NCBI GenBank assembly: GCA_018806985.1 | Contig: JADANN010000400.1 | Location: 806,001-870,000 of the forward strand | Length of the DNA: 64,000 nt | Direction: 5' to 3' | From: Angiostrongylus vasorum | Lineage: Eukaryota; Nematoda; Chromadorea; Rhabditida; Metastrongylidae | Part shown: positions 17,631 to 29,520 of the stretch, piece after piece | How the letters are laid out: each line of letters starts with the position of its first letter | Numbering within the stretch: position 1 is the stretch's first letter | Program-made: the position numbers and the translations under genes | Notes under the pieces: generated by a model | Databases searched by the model: none | What the model was told of the DNA's origin: nothing | What the model saw: the letters and a program-made list of their open reading frames with translations, nothing else

Positions 17631-19784
17631 TCAATGGAATAAAAAAAAGTGGCACAGACGAAATGAAGAACGATAAAAGATCGCTAGCCCTAAACTGCAA
17701 TGCACTGGGTTGCGTGTTGAAAGCACCCACAAAGACTTCGAAATACAATTCACCCCCTGGTGCTGCTTCGTGACCTTCTTCTTCTCCAGCTTCGCCGTCG
17801 ACTTCTCGATCTTGCTCTCCGCCCATAAAGTGCTGACGAATTTTTTGAATCGTGGTACGGTCGCTGATCGCGATCGTCTCGCAGATGCTGTCGCAATCCT
17901 GGCTAGAGCATCGGCCTAGATAAAGAGCATCTGTGCAGAAGAAATTTTCTATGGGCTATAAAGTTATAGAAAATAAGTTGTTATAAAGCAGATCTTTCAT
18001 AAATGCGTCTAAAAACAGTATTACAGAGAATCTCTACAGAGATCCTTATTTCGTTTACAATTGAAGAGGTTCTTAAGAGTGAAAAAAACTACAAACAGTT
18101 GGTCAAACAATTCGGAATGAAAACGACATTATGAGTTACCTGTTCATTACCTGGATCCCCATCATGAGCATAGACATGCTCAAAACGAACACCATTGGGA
18201 TAGAGCGTTGCTAAGTTTCGCACTTTTTCTATTTCCTCGCAAAATCTAAAGCGATATATAGATAATGATTATTAATGCAGAAAATAATAAGAAGAAACGG
18301 GAACAAAAAAGGAACATCGACTAAGTGAAACGAAAAAGATCATCTTACCTGTCACATACGCCACCGTTCATTGCTTGCACTAAGGGTAGAAAATCTGTAC
18401 GCAAAATGACGGGTTCATTTCTAAAGAAGGACAAAAATTATTGGAACGTTTCAGGGCTAACTGAAGATCTAAAAAACGGACTTGTAGCCGTTCCAGTTTC
18501 TCAGTAGTTCCAATGCCATTTGAGCTGCTAATATTTCGGCTAGGCCGCTGTTGTGGATTGGACCAATAATTTTTTCCGATCTAAAGAGATGACGCAGCAC
18601 TTTTTGTATAGGATGAAATGTAGATATAATTCGCTAAAGTGATGTGGTTAAGAAGTCTAAAGCAAGGGGAGTCTTCCAGAATAGCGCTCCATAGTGTGTT
18701 TCGATGAATTTTTCGTCAAAGCAATGGAAGAAAAGAGAAGGCTTCGGCGAAGAGGCTACGAGTCCGCACCCCGCTGATAAGAAATCTATTATCCGCAAGA
18801 CGGTGTACTGATGAAACATGATATCAGAGAATTAGGAAGCGTTTCCTTTTTCAATCGCTTTCGCAAAATAACTAACTGTTAAAGATTTACCGATTTGCTC
18901 TGAACACTCAGTTGATCTTTCAATCTATCCTAAACAGTAGAATGAACCATAATTGCAGAGAACAAGGTGCCATGAAAAAAGGTGACAATAAATCATATCA
19001 GAAGGGGTGGATAGCACAGTGGTAGTGTTGTCCGTTATCACGTGCGTGGTGCTAGTTCGATTCCGCACCGGGCCAACCAAACCTTCTCATTCTTCCGGGA
19101 ACGGGAAATTCGTGCCGGACATGTCCGGAAAAACACCACTCTCTGCAATCCGATTGAAAACGCTCCAGCCCGGCTATCTCAGGACTCCAGACAGAATTGC
19201 TCGACCAACATTCTACGACATTCAAGATGAAATGAAAATCCTCAAGTAGAAACCGAAGCAACAAATAAAGTTGGAAGACCTTCGTGGACAATGGATGCGA
19301 GGAAACGAATTAAATGTGAGAAGTGCTGGGATCCGCGCAGTAGATGTGAAGAAGGATCAAATAAAATACAAATAAAAAAAATCATGTCAGTACCGGGACC
19401 GCAGAGAGTCGAATGTTTGTTTCTCCTTTGCCAATAGATGTAAGTAAAATTACACCAACCTATTCAGGTGATGATTCGGTCCGAAGTATATGCCGAATCC
19501 AGACGCTCGGTTGTCGATGCAGGATCCGTCCGTATACACCTTAGCAGGAGGGAGTTCTTTTTCACATAACGAAGTTATGATTTTTTTGCAGCGTTTGACT
19601 TTTTGGACCATAAAAAAGATAAAAAGAATAATCAAATGATGGACCAATAAATCACCACAATTGTTCCTTCCGGGAAGCGCTTATTCCATTCCTTCTGAGC
19701 CGATTTATTTGCCTTTAGTGCCTCGAATTCTCTGTCGTTATCGACCAACGAGGAATCACCTCGATGCTCTACGTTGATGCTCTT
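17631..19784 (-). CDS. rnaseh1: Ribonuclease H1-type RNase H, six exons, 5' incomplete
   Basis: Transcription order: 19784-19656, 19539-19460, 18580-18482, 18420-18349, 18245-18140, 17915-17631 (stop TGA at 17633-17631); all junctions are phase-consistent. RNase H1 cleaves the RNA strand of RNA:DNA hybrids in nucleus and mitochondria. The four acidic residues are visible: D in VVYTDGS (exons 1-2), E in SGLAEILAAQ (exon 3), D in VILRTDF (exon 4), D in GNEQ|ADALAR (exons 5-6), with the catalytic-loop His in VYAHDGDPG. RTDF replaces the usual RTDS. The last exon adds about 85 residues, Lys/Arg/Ser-rich at first, beyond the normal fold. The N-terminal hybrid-binding domain and start codon were not found; the Ser-rich exon at 21085-21517 may belong here. 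A family B SINE (19001-19390) sits antisense in the intron between exons 2 and 3. Confidence 0.85.
19001..19390 (+). repeat. SINE family B, full-length copy in RNase H1 intron
   Basis: Head GGGTGGATAGCACAGTGGTA, B box TAGTTCGATTCCGC near 19056, core at 19071-19130 (CCAACCAAACCTTCTCATTC), tail AGTAGATGTGAAG and an A-rich end at 19360-19385. Close to 4810-5195. Confidence 0.88.
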
Positions 19785-20426
19785 CTAGAAATGAATTTAC
19801 AGAAAGAACTGATTAGAACAGTTTTGCTAGATAGAAGAGAATAGGTGGTACTCAAAGATTCGTTTGATCCCGATTGCTAAGAATAAACCACTCGGAGTTC
19901 TTCAAACTTCTAGTGATGGGCAGCGAAAACCAGTGAGCCCTCATCATTGATCATCGTGGACATGATTAAATTTATGTTGGGTCTAAACAATGACTTGCGG
20001 GTTTTACTAACGTGCCAAGTTAGTGTTTTTTATTGTTACGGGTAATGGTGGTAGCGATTTGCTGACACTGGTGAGATAGAGAGCTTGGTTGGGGTAGGCT
20101 TGAACGTATCTGCATGGCAAGGCACTTTTTAACTACTGCGCTGCTAGCGCTATACCACATTATTTCTAGACCGACTTCAAGAGAAGTGCTATTTTTAAAA
20201 CAGCCGTAGATTTTCAGCGTCCACCTACATATCTTTGTCATTGACTGTACTACATGTTATAAGAAAGTCAGAGAAAAAATAAAAAAATTTAAAAGTTGGA
20301 ATTTAAGAAAAAATTAAAGAAAAAGAAAGGAGGAACACCTAAAATTTGTCACACACATATTTTTTTGAAAGTAGTAAGTAGTTAGCCAGAAATATTTCGA
20401 ATCTTTTGACGTTTTAGCGCGCAGAG

Positions 20427-20451
20427 ACACCTTATCGTCAAGATAAGGTGT
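20427..20451. other. Perfect 10-bp hairpin
   Basis: ACACCTTATC and GATAAGGTGT flank a five-base loop GTCAA. No downstream T run or CTRR motif that would make it a terminator or Helitron end. The surroundings (19785-21084) otherwise hold no recognised gene or repeat. Confidence 0.6.
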
Positions 20452-21084
20452 TACCAAACCAGATAAGGCTGCTTCAAAGTGACCGAACTTACTGCACGTT
20501 GAGGACGTGCTAGTGTTTCTTTTGAAATTGACAAACCCTTGGAGGCTTGATAGTCATCCCATCGGCTTTGACGTTGAAAGCGCTGGGAGCCTATAACTAT
20601 TGCAATAATATCTCGGTTTAGGTTCAGACAACGTAAACTTCATCATAATAGTCTCGGTCATCCTCATTGGTGCATGCTCATTTGAGATGAGGCCGACTGT
20701 TGACAGAAGCACTGACAGTGGTTTTAGTGGTCCTTTGTTGTAAATAACCCTACTACATTTCGAGGAATGTGGCAATGAACTGGCTATCTTCGAGCGATGT
20801 AGAAAACATTGGACGTACAAGCCATCTCATGAAAAGAATTATTTCACTTGATAGTAAATTTACCGGTTCCCAACAATAAAAAACAAATCCAGCACACCTA
20901 CTCTCAGTTCTACTTGTTGTATGAAACGGATTTAAATCAACAGTAAAAACTGTTTAATGCGTACTGCTCCGCTTACCAATGACACCAAGATTTCGTGACA
21001 TATTCGAGCTCGAACTCTTAACTGTAAGATTTTGTTGGCGACCAGTGTTTCAATTATGAAATCATGGAAAATATTAAAACTAAC

Positions 21085-21517
21085 CCAAGTAATCCTTATT
21101 GTTTCTTGGACCAGGTGAGCATTCACTTCGTCTGCTACTTCGCGTATGTTCAAGTGAAGTACTACCAAATGACAGGTTATTTCCACTACTGCTGTTTGTA
21201 CAGTCACTCTCATTAGATGACGGCTTCCTACAGCTTCTTTGAGCATCTCCAGGAGATGTTCCTGCACTGGCTCTATTATATTCTGAGCACGAACTTGTAT
21301 CGTGACTTTCAAGCGAGGTTCCTGCTTCTGATGAATTTCTTCTTGAGTCCACTAAGTGGCTTTGGATATCTTTAGGCCTCAGTTGTAACTGCCACGATAT
21401 TTCAGAGGGATCGACGGCTGATGTACAGTCCGACATTACACCAGAGAAATTAGACGACGTTGTACTCTGGAATTGATCTCTCCTTTTTTCAAAATATTTA
21501 GCAACACTTTTAGTCAT
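21085..21517 (-). CDS. Ser-rich predicted first coding exon, unassigned
   Basis: Begins with ATG at 21517 and stays open for 144 codons to a possible donor (GTTAGT) at 21084. The product starts MTKSVAKYFEKRRDQFQST and becomes rich in Ser, Thr, Asn and Glu (NSSEAGTSLESHDTSS and similar) with no domain recognised. It lies about 1.3 kb upstream of, and on the same strand as, the first identified RNase H1 exon, so it could be that gene's N-terminal exon or a separate gene. The length without stops in 60% A/T DNA and biased residue content argue for coding, but nothing else does. Confidence 0.4.
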
Positions 21518-22514
21518 CGTTCGTTAATCTGGTGATTACGTTGTAATCAACATGAGCTTCCAGAACTTTCAATATAACGCATAGCTTTCGCCGTCTGCAC
21601 CCTAGGAGGACGCCCACCCTCTTTGACTGCCAGCTGCATTGAACGCAATACGCATTGCTGTTGTGCTTTTCCCTACCTCATCGTTTTGGTATTTTTTGCA
21701 ACAGCGATATCTTTGCTCTCCTTCACCTGCAATGCTCTCGCCACCTGCAGTGTTTTTGTATCCTCTTCAGCAGCAACAGTCTCGTGATGGGACGATCAAC
21801 CTAGTGCGAGTAGTTGAGCAGTTTCTTGCAAAGTATAACGTGGAATGTGCGGCTTTCCTCTGACCACGACAGGTATAAGGTTTGTGATGGGAAGCTAAGG
21901 ATTGAATACAAAAACACAGGGAAAAAACTCTCCAGCAAAAGCCGCAGAAACGCATCGAAATCAAAGCACGTTATCATGAATGCATCAAAGATGCTCTAAA
22001 AACGGCGTTCACAACAACAAGCACGTAAGCATACCATGTGGTTTGACCTAATACATAAACCCATGAACTTAAAACCAGTAGCACTTTAATCGATATCTAT
22101 ATTTTGCAATACTCGTTACTACACGTGGTTTTGCCGACTTGCATAAGTGTTACAGTAAATGGAGATTCACATACTGACTGGCGAAGTGATCTGAGTGGAA
22201 GTGTGCGAGTACCGCGATGTGATGGACGACTGCGAACGACCAGCCGGCATCCGTTGGTGTGATGTCTAGATCATACACGGCCACCACGTTGAACAGCGAA
22301 GTAAGTTGGGAAAAAACCCAGAGAATGTAACTTAAAAACTTACCAGTTTTCCATTTCTAGTCTCTGAGATGTTCTTTCTAGTTGTAAGTAGATTCAGTCG
22401 TGATATTAATGTTGCTGAACTTATAAGACTAGAGGAAATTTACTTTATGATATGTTGCTTGTTGCTGATTAGCACCATTTAAAAAATACTCTGTGAGTAG
22501 TGCTTTAAGCAGAG
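21518..22514. other. Gene-free stretch with one exon-like block
   Basis: At 22190-22320 both strands show short protein-like, GC-richer frames (minus: YDLDITPTDAGWSFAVVHHI; plus: CEYRDVMDDCERPAGIRWCD before a GTAAGT at about 22299). Only one, at most, can be real and neither is recognised. The remainder holds no repeat from the window's families. Confidence 0.3.
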
Positions 22515-22797
22515 GTAAAAAAATTAATGCTCTCGGCGTTAATCAGTTCCTGAGGGATGCGCCATGCATTCGATTTCATTAAGGATCGTTTGGAGGTGAC
22601 TGAATGCATATCTGGCCTCTGCAATTACTTGCGGTGCCCTATCGATGTATCGAATCAGTGCTGCTATCGTGTCAGACAGCTCTGCACTAGTTTGGCGATC
22701 CCGGGGGATAAAAGCCTTAGCGAGCCACGGGCGTGGGGATCTATTTCACGTATGTATTTCAGGGCGCCTCCGACCACTGCGCCATATGCGTCCCAAG
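22515..22797 (-). repeat. SINE family A copy
   Basis: In reverse: 3' end CTCTCGGCGTTAATCAGTTC, GCATTCGATTTCATTAAGG block, core partly rearranged near 22670-22730, head complement GGCGCCTCCGACCACTGCGCC at 22762-22782. Confidence 0.8.
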
Positions 22798-23157
22798 CAC
22801 AGGCGCCGTAGAAAATTGGTGTAGGATGTTATCGCCATATTTTAAAAAGTAATAGTAGCTTTCAACTGAAAATGAAGACCATGTGTCCTCTTGGTGACTT
22901 CCGATAATTTTTTTTCATGGTAGAATACTGGAGAACATTAGAAGATGGTGGGCTACAGAGCAGGTTTTGCTCTATCGTAAGCGTATGTATCATTTTTATA
23001 AAGTGATCTTTCAATTACAAAATTGCTTAGACTTCAACTTTACAAAAAGTGCAAGCAAAGCCTAATTTTTTTAAAACGCTCAACGCAAGTCTACCAACTA
23101 CAAAGGTTGATAGAATGGGAAACAGCTCAACGTTCAACTTTTTTATGTGTGATACAA

Positions 23158-23212
23158 CCACAAGATGCTGAGATATTTGCAAAACCAGGGCGCCTCCGAC
23201 CACTGCGCCACG
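23158..23212. repeat. Chimeric junction: SINE C tail joined to SINE A head
   Basis: GATGCTGAGATATTTGCAAA (family C tail, minus orientation) runs directly into CCAGGGCGCCTCCGACCACT (family A head complement) with no spacer. Neither element continues beyond the junction segment. Confidence 0.65.
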
Positions 23213-23249
23213 GCAGATAATAGTAGATCGTTTAACAGTTTAACTTATG

Positions 23250-23625
23250 ATTTCTTATGATAGTAGTGAGACAAATTGTTTCCTCTCTTCGACTCATAAA
23301 ATCGGTTGTACCTTGTGATGAAAAAATTTCTTGAAATTCGTCCGCCAGTATATTTACAATAGTCCGTTTAGATAAGAGATGTAATCAGTAAGTGAAGATG
23401 TAATGGAATGGAAAGAGAAGAATAAGAAAGACTTCCTGCCATACTCAACAAATCCATGTGAACTACCTAATTAGTTTTAACTATAACCTTACGACGATAA
23501 CAATTCATCTCACGTCGCTTTGCTGGCTATTCGAAATTCTTTAGACCGTCGTTGAAATTCTTTTTGTCTGTCTCGAACTTTGTCAGGTTTTATCATTATC
23601 GTTGTCCTACAGTGGGCTTAGAACT
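23250..23625 (+). pseudogene. Dead duplicate of HAAO exon 1 and flanks
   Basis: The 16 bases TCCGTTTAGATAAGAG at 23363-23378 are identical to the HAAO 5' leader (30726-30741) and are again preceded by a splice-like AG. The ATG (23379) is followed at once by TAA. The exon body still aligns (GAGAAGAATAAGAAAGACTT against GAGAATAAAGAAGACTT) and the copied intron continues to about 23625 (AGGTTTTATCATTATCG against AGGTTTTACCATTCTCG at 30960). No further HAAO exons follow before 30742. Confidence 0.75.
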
Positions 23626-23999
23626 GTGTGAATGTAGTAGTATTGTAATGTGGCAAATGAGAGTGTCTGGCTCGAAGTTCGGAATGTGCTGAGAAATTCA
23701 AACCGCAAGGTAGCTTCCATTTTCTCACCGCATGCATTGTAATCAGTACACGTCTATGTATATGACAATCACCACTGATTTCATTGAAAACTAGACGAAT
23801 GTGCAACCGCAACATACTTGTAAAAATGGTTTATCTCGTTTTAGATTCTATTCGTTTGAAATCAGTACACATCGTATGAGAACCGGGTTGGTAAAATATT
23901 CGCACATCCCGCAACTCTGTGTGATTTGACATGTTGCCATTAGTTAAAGGCCAACTGATCCAAGACCATCACTGACAGGAAGCAACTCGAAATTAATTA

Positions 24000-24130
24000 A
24001 CACGTTCTTCCATTACTAGGTTAACACTTCTTCTTCAGAAGGTACTGGAAGATGAATACGTCGAAACGTTAGCCATATAAATCTTTTTTTATCAAACCCG
24101 TGTTAGCTTAGTAATCAAAGAACGTGTTGA
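24000..24130 (+). repeat. Family 2 hammerhead-like repeat end
   Basis: CTGGAAGATGAATACGTCGA leads into AACGTTAGCC and ATCAAACCCGTGTTAGCTTA, as at 16675-16740. Stem II is paired here as GAUG/CGUC, different bases from the other copies. The core has one inserted base (CTGGAAGA). Short inverted ends AACACGTTCTT (24000) and AAGAACGTGTT (24119) bound the segment. Confidence 0.5.
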
Positions 24131-24304
24131 TTATTTTTTTCCGTGGCTTAGCAAAAGTCGGTTTTAAGATATAACTCGAGATTATTTAGAATGTTTTGCC
24201 TGCCTGCTTTGACCTAAGTGGGTAGCCGCAAATAGGTGCAAGCTACACATATCAGTCGGAACAGAAAAAAATTCCAACACTATGAACTACATGGAATATT
24301 TTAC

Positions 24305-24600
24305 CTTTTATTTTCTGCCTTCTATACTTACTTTTTATGGCAGGTTATTAAGCGAAATACAACCGCAAGATTGCTGAGATATTTGCAAAACTCCGGACCG
24401 CAGGTGTTTGCGGTGGGGAACGAACGCGTTATTGTCCTTTCCGGGGAGTAACGCGTTCACCACCACACCACGCGGGTACTTCGTTGTCTCTCAGCTAGCT
24501 CTATCGATCTGTGCCGTCAGCAATCACCCGTCAACGGAATTGATCTGGGGAGCCCACATCGGCATTGAACCCAGTTAAAGCTGATGCTGTACATGGAATA
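24305..24600 (-). repeat. SINE family C copy
   Basis: Outer module TTTTATTTTCTGCCTTCTAT...GGCAGGTTATTAAGCG, then reverse-oriented tail, head (CACCACACCACGCGGG) and 5' part ending near AACCCAGTTAAAGCTGATGC. Confidence 0.8.
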
Positions 24601-24879
24601 ATTTGTGATATGTGTTAACAGATTTGGATAAGCTCACCAAAATGGGATACTCTCTGCTGAAAATGCGTTAAAAAATCAGAAATTGGCTTCGCACCTGAAG
24701 CACCTGGATGCGAAAGAGCACGGAGAATTGGTAGCCGTTGAATATGCAGGCTCCCCTTAACTCCGGCCATTTTTTACAAGATGTTAGTAGTAAATGAACC
24801 AACCTCCATATTGATACGGATAGGAGAAAGTATGATAATGTATAGCGATTAGATAAGTCGTTAAAATACTTCGCTGTTG

Positions 24880-25135
24880 GTAAATCTTCGAGGGATTTCC
24901 TATGGATTTTACTTCATTGGGAATCGTAGAGGTGACTGAATACAGATTTGGTGCATATAATCATAACTTTTGAATGACCATCAATAGATCACATCAGTGT
25001 GTTTATCGTGTTAGAAAAGTCTCCTACCATTCTTCCGACCCTGGAGAGATGGAGTGCTTCGTTAGCCAAGGCAAAGAGTAGAACCAACAAGCGCATGAGT
25101 ATTGAGGTGTATTTATAGCTACGTTGTCCCTAAGA
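24880..25135 (-). repeat. SINE family A, heavily decayed
   Basis: Only the order of blocks survives: GAGGGATTTCCTATGGATTT, GAGGTGACTGAATACAGATT, ATCGTGTTAGAAAAGTCTCC and GGAGAGATGGAGTGC, matching reverse-oriented A copies. Confidence 0.45.
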
Positions 25136-25985
25136 AACGTTTTTCTATTTTGTTTTTATTTCACATATATTTCAGGATAGTGCACTAAAGTCTTCTAGTA
25201 AATATCTCTGTTTCCTTTACTAATGGCCGCATACAGATCGCAGTCATCAAGATCTGAGATTTCAAAAGGGCTATTCGAAATCGTGGTATGTAAAGGGACG
25301 ACTGAAAAGTAACTCCCTATTTTGAAATTCTCATAAGTCACTTCTTTAACGAAAACTTTTGTGATAAGAAAATGTGAGAAAAAGAGTTTAGCATGGATAT
25401 ATGTTCAAATATGAGCACCAACATGGGTCACCCGTTTCTTAAACCACCATAGGAGAGCAACAACGGATTTCGCCAAAAGCTGTTCTGAGATGGAAGACAC
25501 AACTTCTCGCATTCGCCATTGAAGTTTTTTCCAAACTCATTGGTTTGATAGAGTAGACTTGTAACTTTGGCCAACCGCAAAGAAAAAAACTTGTAAAGTA
25601 TTAAGTCAAGCCTTTTAATGGTATCTGGTGCAGATCAAGCTGACTTATGCACCACTCATGGAAGTGAGCTTTTAGCCATTCGCGTAGAACAATAATATCG
25701 CAGTGTAGAAAAACATCATACTGAACGAAAAACAATTCTTAAATATTTCCCGGAATACTGACAGTTGGTCAAAATTTGTCTTGTATTATGGCGGGCATCC
25801 TTTCATTAATGGTATGACAAGCGATCGGCACGCTCTGGCAGGATAAGACGGCAGCTGTTTGTAGGTCCCCGAATTTCAGAAAAAAAATCGTTCTAGAAAA
25901 AACAAAGGTTTATTTTTCATGTGATAGGAAAGTATACAAAAATTTTGGAGAGATGAATACAAATATATATTAATTTTAATTCACA
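25136..25985. other. Gene-free stretch
   Basis: No confident feature. GGGACGACTGAAAAGTAACT near 25298 vaguely recalls a DNA-transposon end but no partner terminus or transposase frame was found. Confidence 0.3.
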
Positions 25986-26210
25986 ACCCACGAAGAAGCT
26001 GCTGTGTGGATCTCAGTACTCGCAGTCGATTCGTTTCCTCGCATCCATCATCCGCGAAGATTTTCGACATTTCGCGTGTGATTTCGACTGTTGCTTGAAG
26101 ATTTCGTCTTCTTTATGGATGTCGTGCAACGCTGCTTGAGTAGATTTACGATGGAGTTCTGGGAGAGCTGGACCAGAGCATTCCCAACTATGTGAATAGG
26201 TCATAAGCAT
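25986..26210 (-). repeat. SINE family B 3' part
   Basis: Reverse-oriented blocks TGTGGATCTCAGTACTCGCA, TTCGTTTCCTCGCATCCATC, TGTTGCTTGAAGATTTCGTC and ATGGATGTCGTGCAACGCTG match the B 3' half. Head and core missing. Confidence 0.65.
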
Positions 26211-26339
26211 TCAAAAACTGGGACTTGCTTTACTGTCACTCCGAACATTGATGATTACGAAGCGTTGACTACTAGTCAGGTGTATGGTGTGTGCTTAAAC
26301 CTTTTCTTTCAAGACTTTGTTTACGTATTCTACGAGTCA

Positions 26340-29300
26340 ATTGGGCCAAAAACCTGCAGTCAAGTGACAGGGAAGTATATGAAGGGCGGTTAGGAGTCGC
26401 CTCCAATAAATAAGCTCCATGTCAACTCTGGGAGAGCCTGGCAAGCTATCCGTGAGTAAATGCAGCACCCATGTTCAGAACCCAGAAAGCTATAGGTGGG
26501 TATCAAAATGCTAAACACAGTGAAAAAAAAGACGGAAGATCCTCATTCCCCTGACCCCGAATGAGCTCCCACTTTCGCAGCGTTAGGTAGGACGAGTACG
26601 GAGAGGCTGCTAAAATCTCAGGGCCAATGGAAGCAGCCTGGATGACGAAGAACTATGATGACGATCTGTACCTAAAATGCACGTACACTTACATCCGAGG
26701 CCTCTATAGAAGACTTGATCATGCAAGCAAGAAGGATAAGATACATCGGCCAGGCCGAGACGAGACAACGCCACCCATTCGACGCCGTCTATGACACTGG
26801 AGAAGGACTTGTGCTCGGAACATGCAACAGCACAAGAGTCGGCGGCGTCGGCGTTCTCGTCAACACGAGTTTCTCCGTGAACATCGACTCATTCGAACAA
26901 CTTATGACTCGAATCGGACGATCACGATTAAAAAGATGTGGATCAATACCGGCTTTGACAATCTTCGTCGTTTACGCGCCCACATCGAACTATGACGAAG
27001 AAGAAGTCGAAGCATTCTATATGGACATGGAGAAATTCTACAGAGAAAATCACACGTTCTTCAAGGTCACCATTGGTCAATGCCAAGATTGGACTAAGAA
27101 GAACGTTTGAAGGATATCACATTGGGACTCATGGATTAGAATGGAACGAACAAGGTAAGCGGCTATCTGAGTGTGTCATAGCGAGCAAGATCATCCGTGG
27201 TAACTCGCAATTCCCAGAAGCCGCACCTTCAACGCTGGACTTGGGAGTCTTCCAGTGGAGAGTACCATAACGAAATACACCACATCATAGTAAATAGAAG
27301 GTTTTGCCTAACCGATTTCGCTGTTGTCCCAAAAATTCTATACGGGATCAGACCGTCGCCTCTTTTGTGCAAGAGTCCATATCTCGCAGAAAAGAGAAAA
27401 CCCGCTAAATTCAGAAAACGAAGTCCCAAAAACACCATAAACTGATATTTATTCACTTTATTAGTCCGCTGTTGGGAAGATGCGGTTAACATCGACAAGG
27501 AATACGATCGACTCATCGAACACCTTCGCGCTAGCGCTGTGAAAGCAGAGAGTTCGAAAGTCAGCAAGAGACGTCTGTCTCCAGAAACTCTCGAGCTGAT
27601 ACGCCAGCGTGGAATCGCACGAGCTGCAGGCAACCGCGAACTAATGTCCAAACTAACAATGCAGACAGGCGATAAAAGAAGATCTTAAAGAGAGAGGAGC
27701 AACAGTAATGGTCGAAGTTACAGAGGGTGCGAAAAGCATTCGCAAAGTCCACCGAAGCTTCGCCAATTACAAGACCAAGGTGATTACACTCCAACGCCCA
27801 GACGGAACAGTTACAGCGTCCACAAAAGCAGTGGAGCAAATCATTCACGAATACTACTCAGATCTCTTCGATAGCCACGTCCACCTTCCGTCATATGAAA
27901 TAAAGGAGGATGTATATGTTGTACCACCTCTACTCCATTCCGAAATCCCATATGCCATTTCGTCGGTGGAAAATCGAACAGCACCAGGTCCGGACAGGAT
28001 AAGACCAGAACACCTGAAGAACATTCCGCCAGTCCTCGTGAAACACACTGGCTCAGCTGTTCACACGTTACCTGTCTGAATGCAAGGTCGCTACTCAGTG
28101 GAAGACCAGCAAGACCGTGTTATTGTTCAAGAAGGGTGACTTACACGATATCGGAAACTATCGCCCAGTCTGCTTGCTCTCTGCCGTCTACAGACTTTTC
28201 ACTCGAGTCATCCTAAACAGGATTGACAGAACACTGGACGAAAGACAGCCATGTGAGCAAGCAGGGTTTTGAAAAGGTTTTATTACGATGGACCACATCC
28301 ACACGATAACAACGCTCATTGAAGTATCGCGAGAGTACAAAAGACCGCTCTGTCTCACTTTCGTCGATTTACAGAAGGCCTTTGATTCAACTGAGGTGGA
28401 AGCAGTCGTGGAAGCCCTTGATAGTCAAGGAGTCCCTACTCAGTACACAAAGATTCTTCGTGAACTGTACAAAAAATTTCACAACTAAGATATCACCGTT
28501 CTACAACCATATTAACGTTGACGTCAAAAAGAGGGGGTTAGGGAAGGCGATACCATCTCGCCAAAATTATTTACCGCCACCCTCCAGAACGTCATGCGAA
28601 CGTTGGAATTCGGTAATACGGGAGTGAAAATCGATGGTCGGCAGTTACACCATCTTCGCTTTGTTGATGACATCGTCCTTATAACACCAAACATTAACCA
28701 AGCGGAGCGTACGCTTGCCGACTTTGATAAAGCCTGTGGAAAGATTGGTCTTCGACTAAATCTCACAAAAAACGATGTTCATGAAGAACAGATTGGTTTC
28801 GTATGCCCCATTCACGCTCAATGGAACGAATATCGCCGAATGCTCCAGTTATAGCTATCTAGGTCGTGAAATCAATATGATGAACGACTTAGCTCCAGAG
28901 CTGAGCAGAAGGAAACGAGCGGCTTGAGGAGCTTTCAAGAGCATCGAGGATGTGTTGAAGAGATCAAAGAACACCCGACTCCGTGCCCATCTTTTTCGAC
29001 TCAACGGTACTTCCTGCCCTAATATATGCGTCAGAAACCTGGTCGCTGCGTAAGCAGGATGAAAGATCACTCAGCGTTATCGAACGCAAAGTCGAAAGGA
29101 CGATGCTTGAAATATCCCATTTCACACAAGTAAGGGAAGGGATCCCAAGCTCCGACCTGCGTCAACGATCAAAAATCAAAGATGCCGTTCTGTAGGCCAA
29201 ACAGTCGAAGATAAGGTGGGTCAAGCACGTAATGCGTATGAATGACAACCGATGGACAGGAGCCGTTAGTGACTGGATTTTTTCGGGATATCAAATGTAC

Positions 29301-29520
29301 TTCAGGAAGACCACCGACGCGATGGTCAGAGTCCTTCACGAAAGATCTAGAAGAAAGATATGATGCTCGACGAGTCCCTAGAGCGAGCAGAACCAACTGG
29401 GAAGCGAGAACTACTCCGCAGCAGGGAAAAAAGTGGAAGATTTACTGGCTCCCGTTCGAGTCACTCGACGATCAACGGGACTACAGGTGATACCCTGCCA
29501 TTAAAAAAAGAGTAGACAGT
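26340..29520 (+). mobile_element. RTE1 non-LTR retrotransposon, nearly full length, decayed
   Basis: Order: about 370 bases of leader, apurinic-type endonuclease (26680-27330; GVGVLVNTSFSVNIDSFE, IFVVYAPTS, then THGLEWNEQGKRLSE in another frame), linker, reverse transcriptase (27700-28860; ENRTAPGPDRIRPEHL, FVDLQKAFDS, LRFVDDIVLI) and C-terminal domain to the stop near 29490 (RGRPPTRW-like SGRPPTRWSESF). The predicted polyprotein of about 950 residues is broken by frameshifts, small insertions (for example near 27442) and stops. The RT motif reads FVDD where FADD is usual, as in the 49-kb copy. The 3' end contains ACAGGTGATAC, a short-tandem tail typical of RTE elements. Family: RTE clade (endonuclease plus RT, single ORF). 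Confidence 0.9.

Noticed and set aside
17596..17826. Acidic 76-residue minus frame (GEAGEEEGHEAAPGG)
   Set aside because: It overlaps the last RNase H1 exon in another phase. The GNEQ|ADALAR junction fixes the phase of the real frame.
20427..20451. Helitron 3' hairpin or transcription terminator
   Set aside because: No CTRR end, no 5' TC partner and no T run follow the hairpin.
25298..25880. Mariner-like DNA transposon
   Set aside because: Only a vague resemblance of one terminus; no transposase motif and no matching inverted end.
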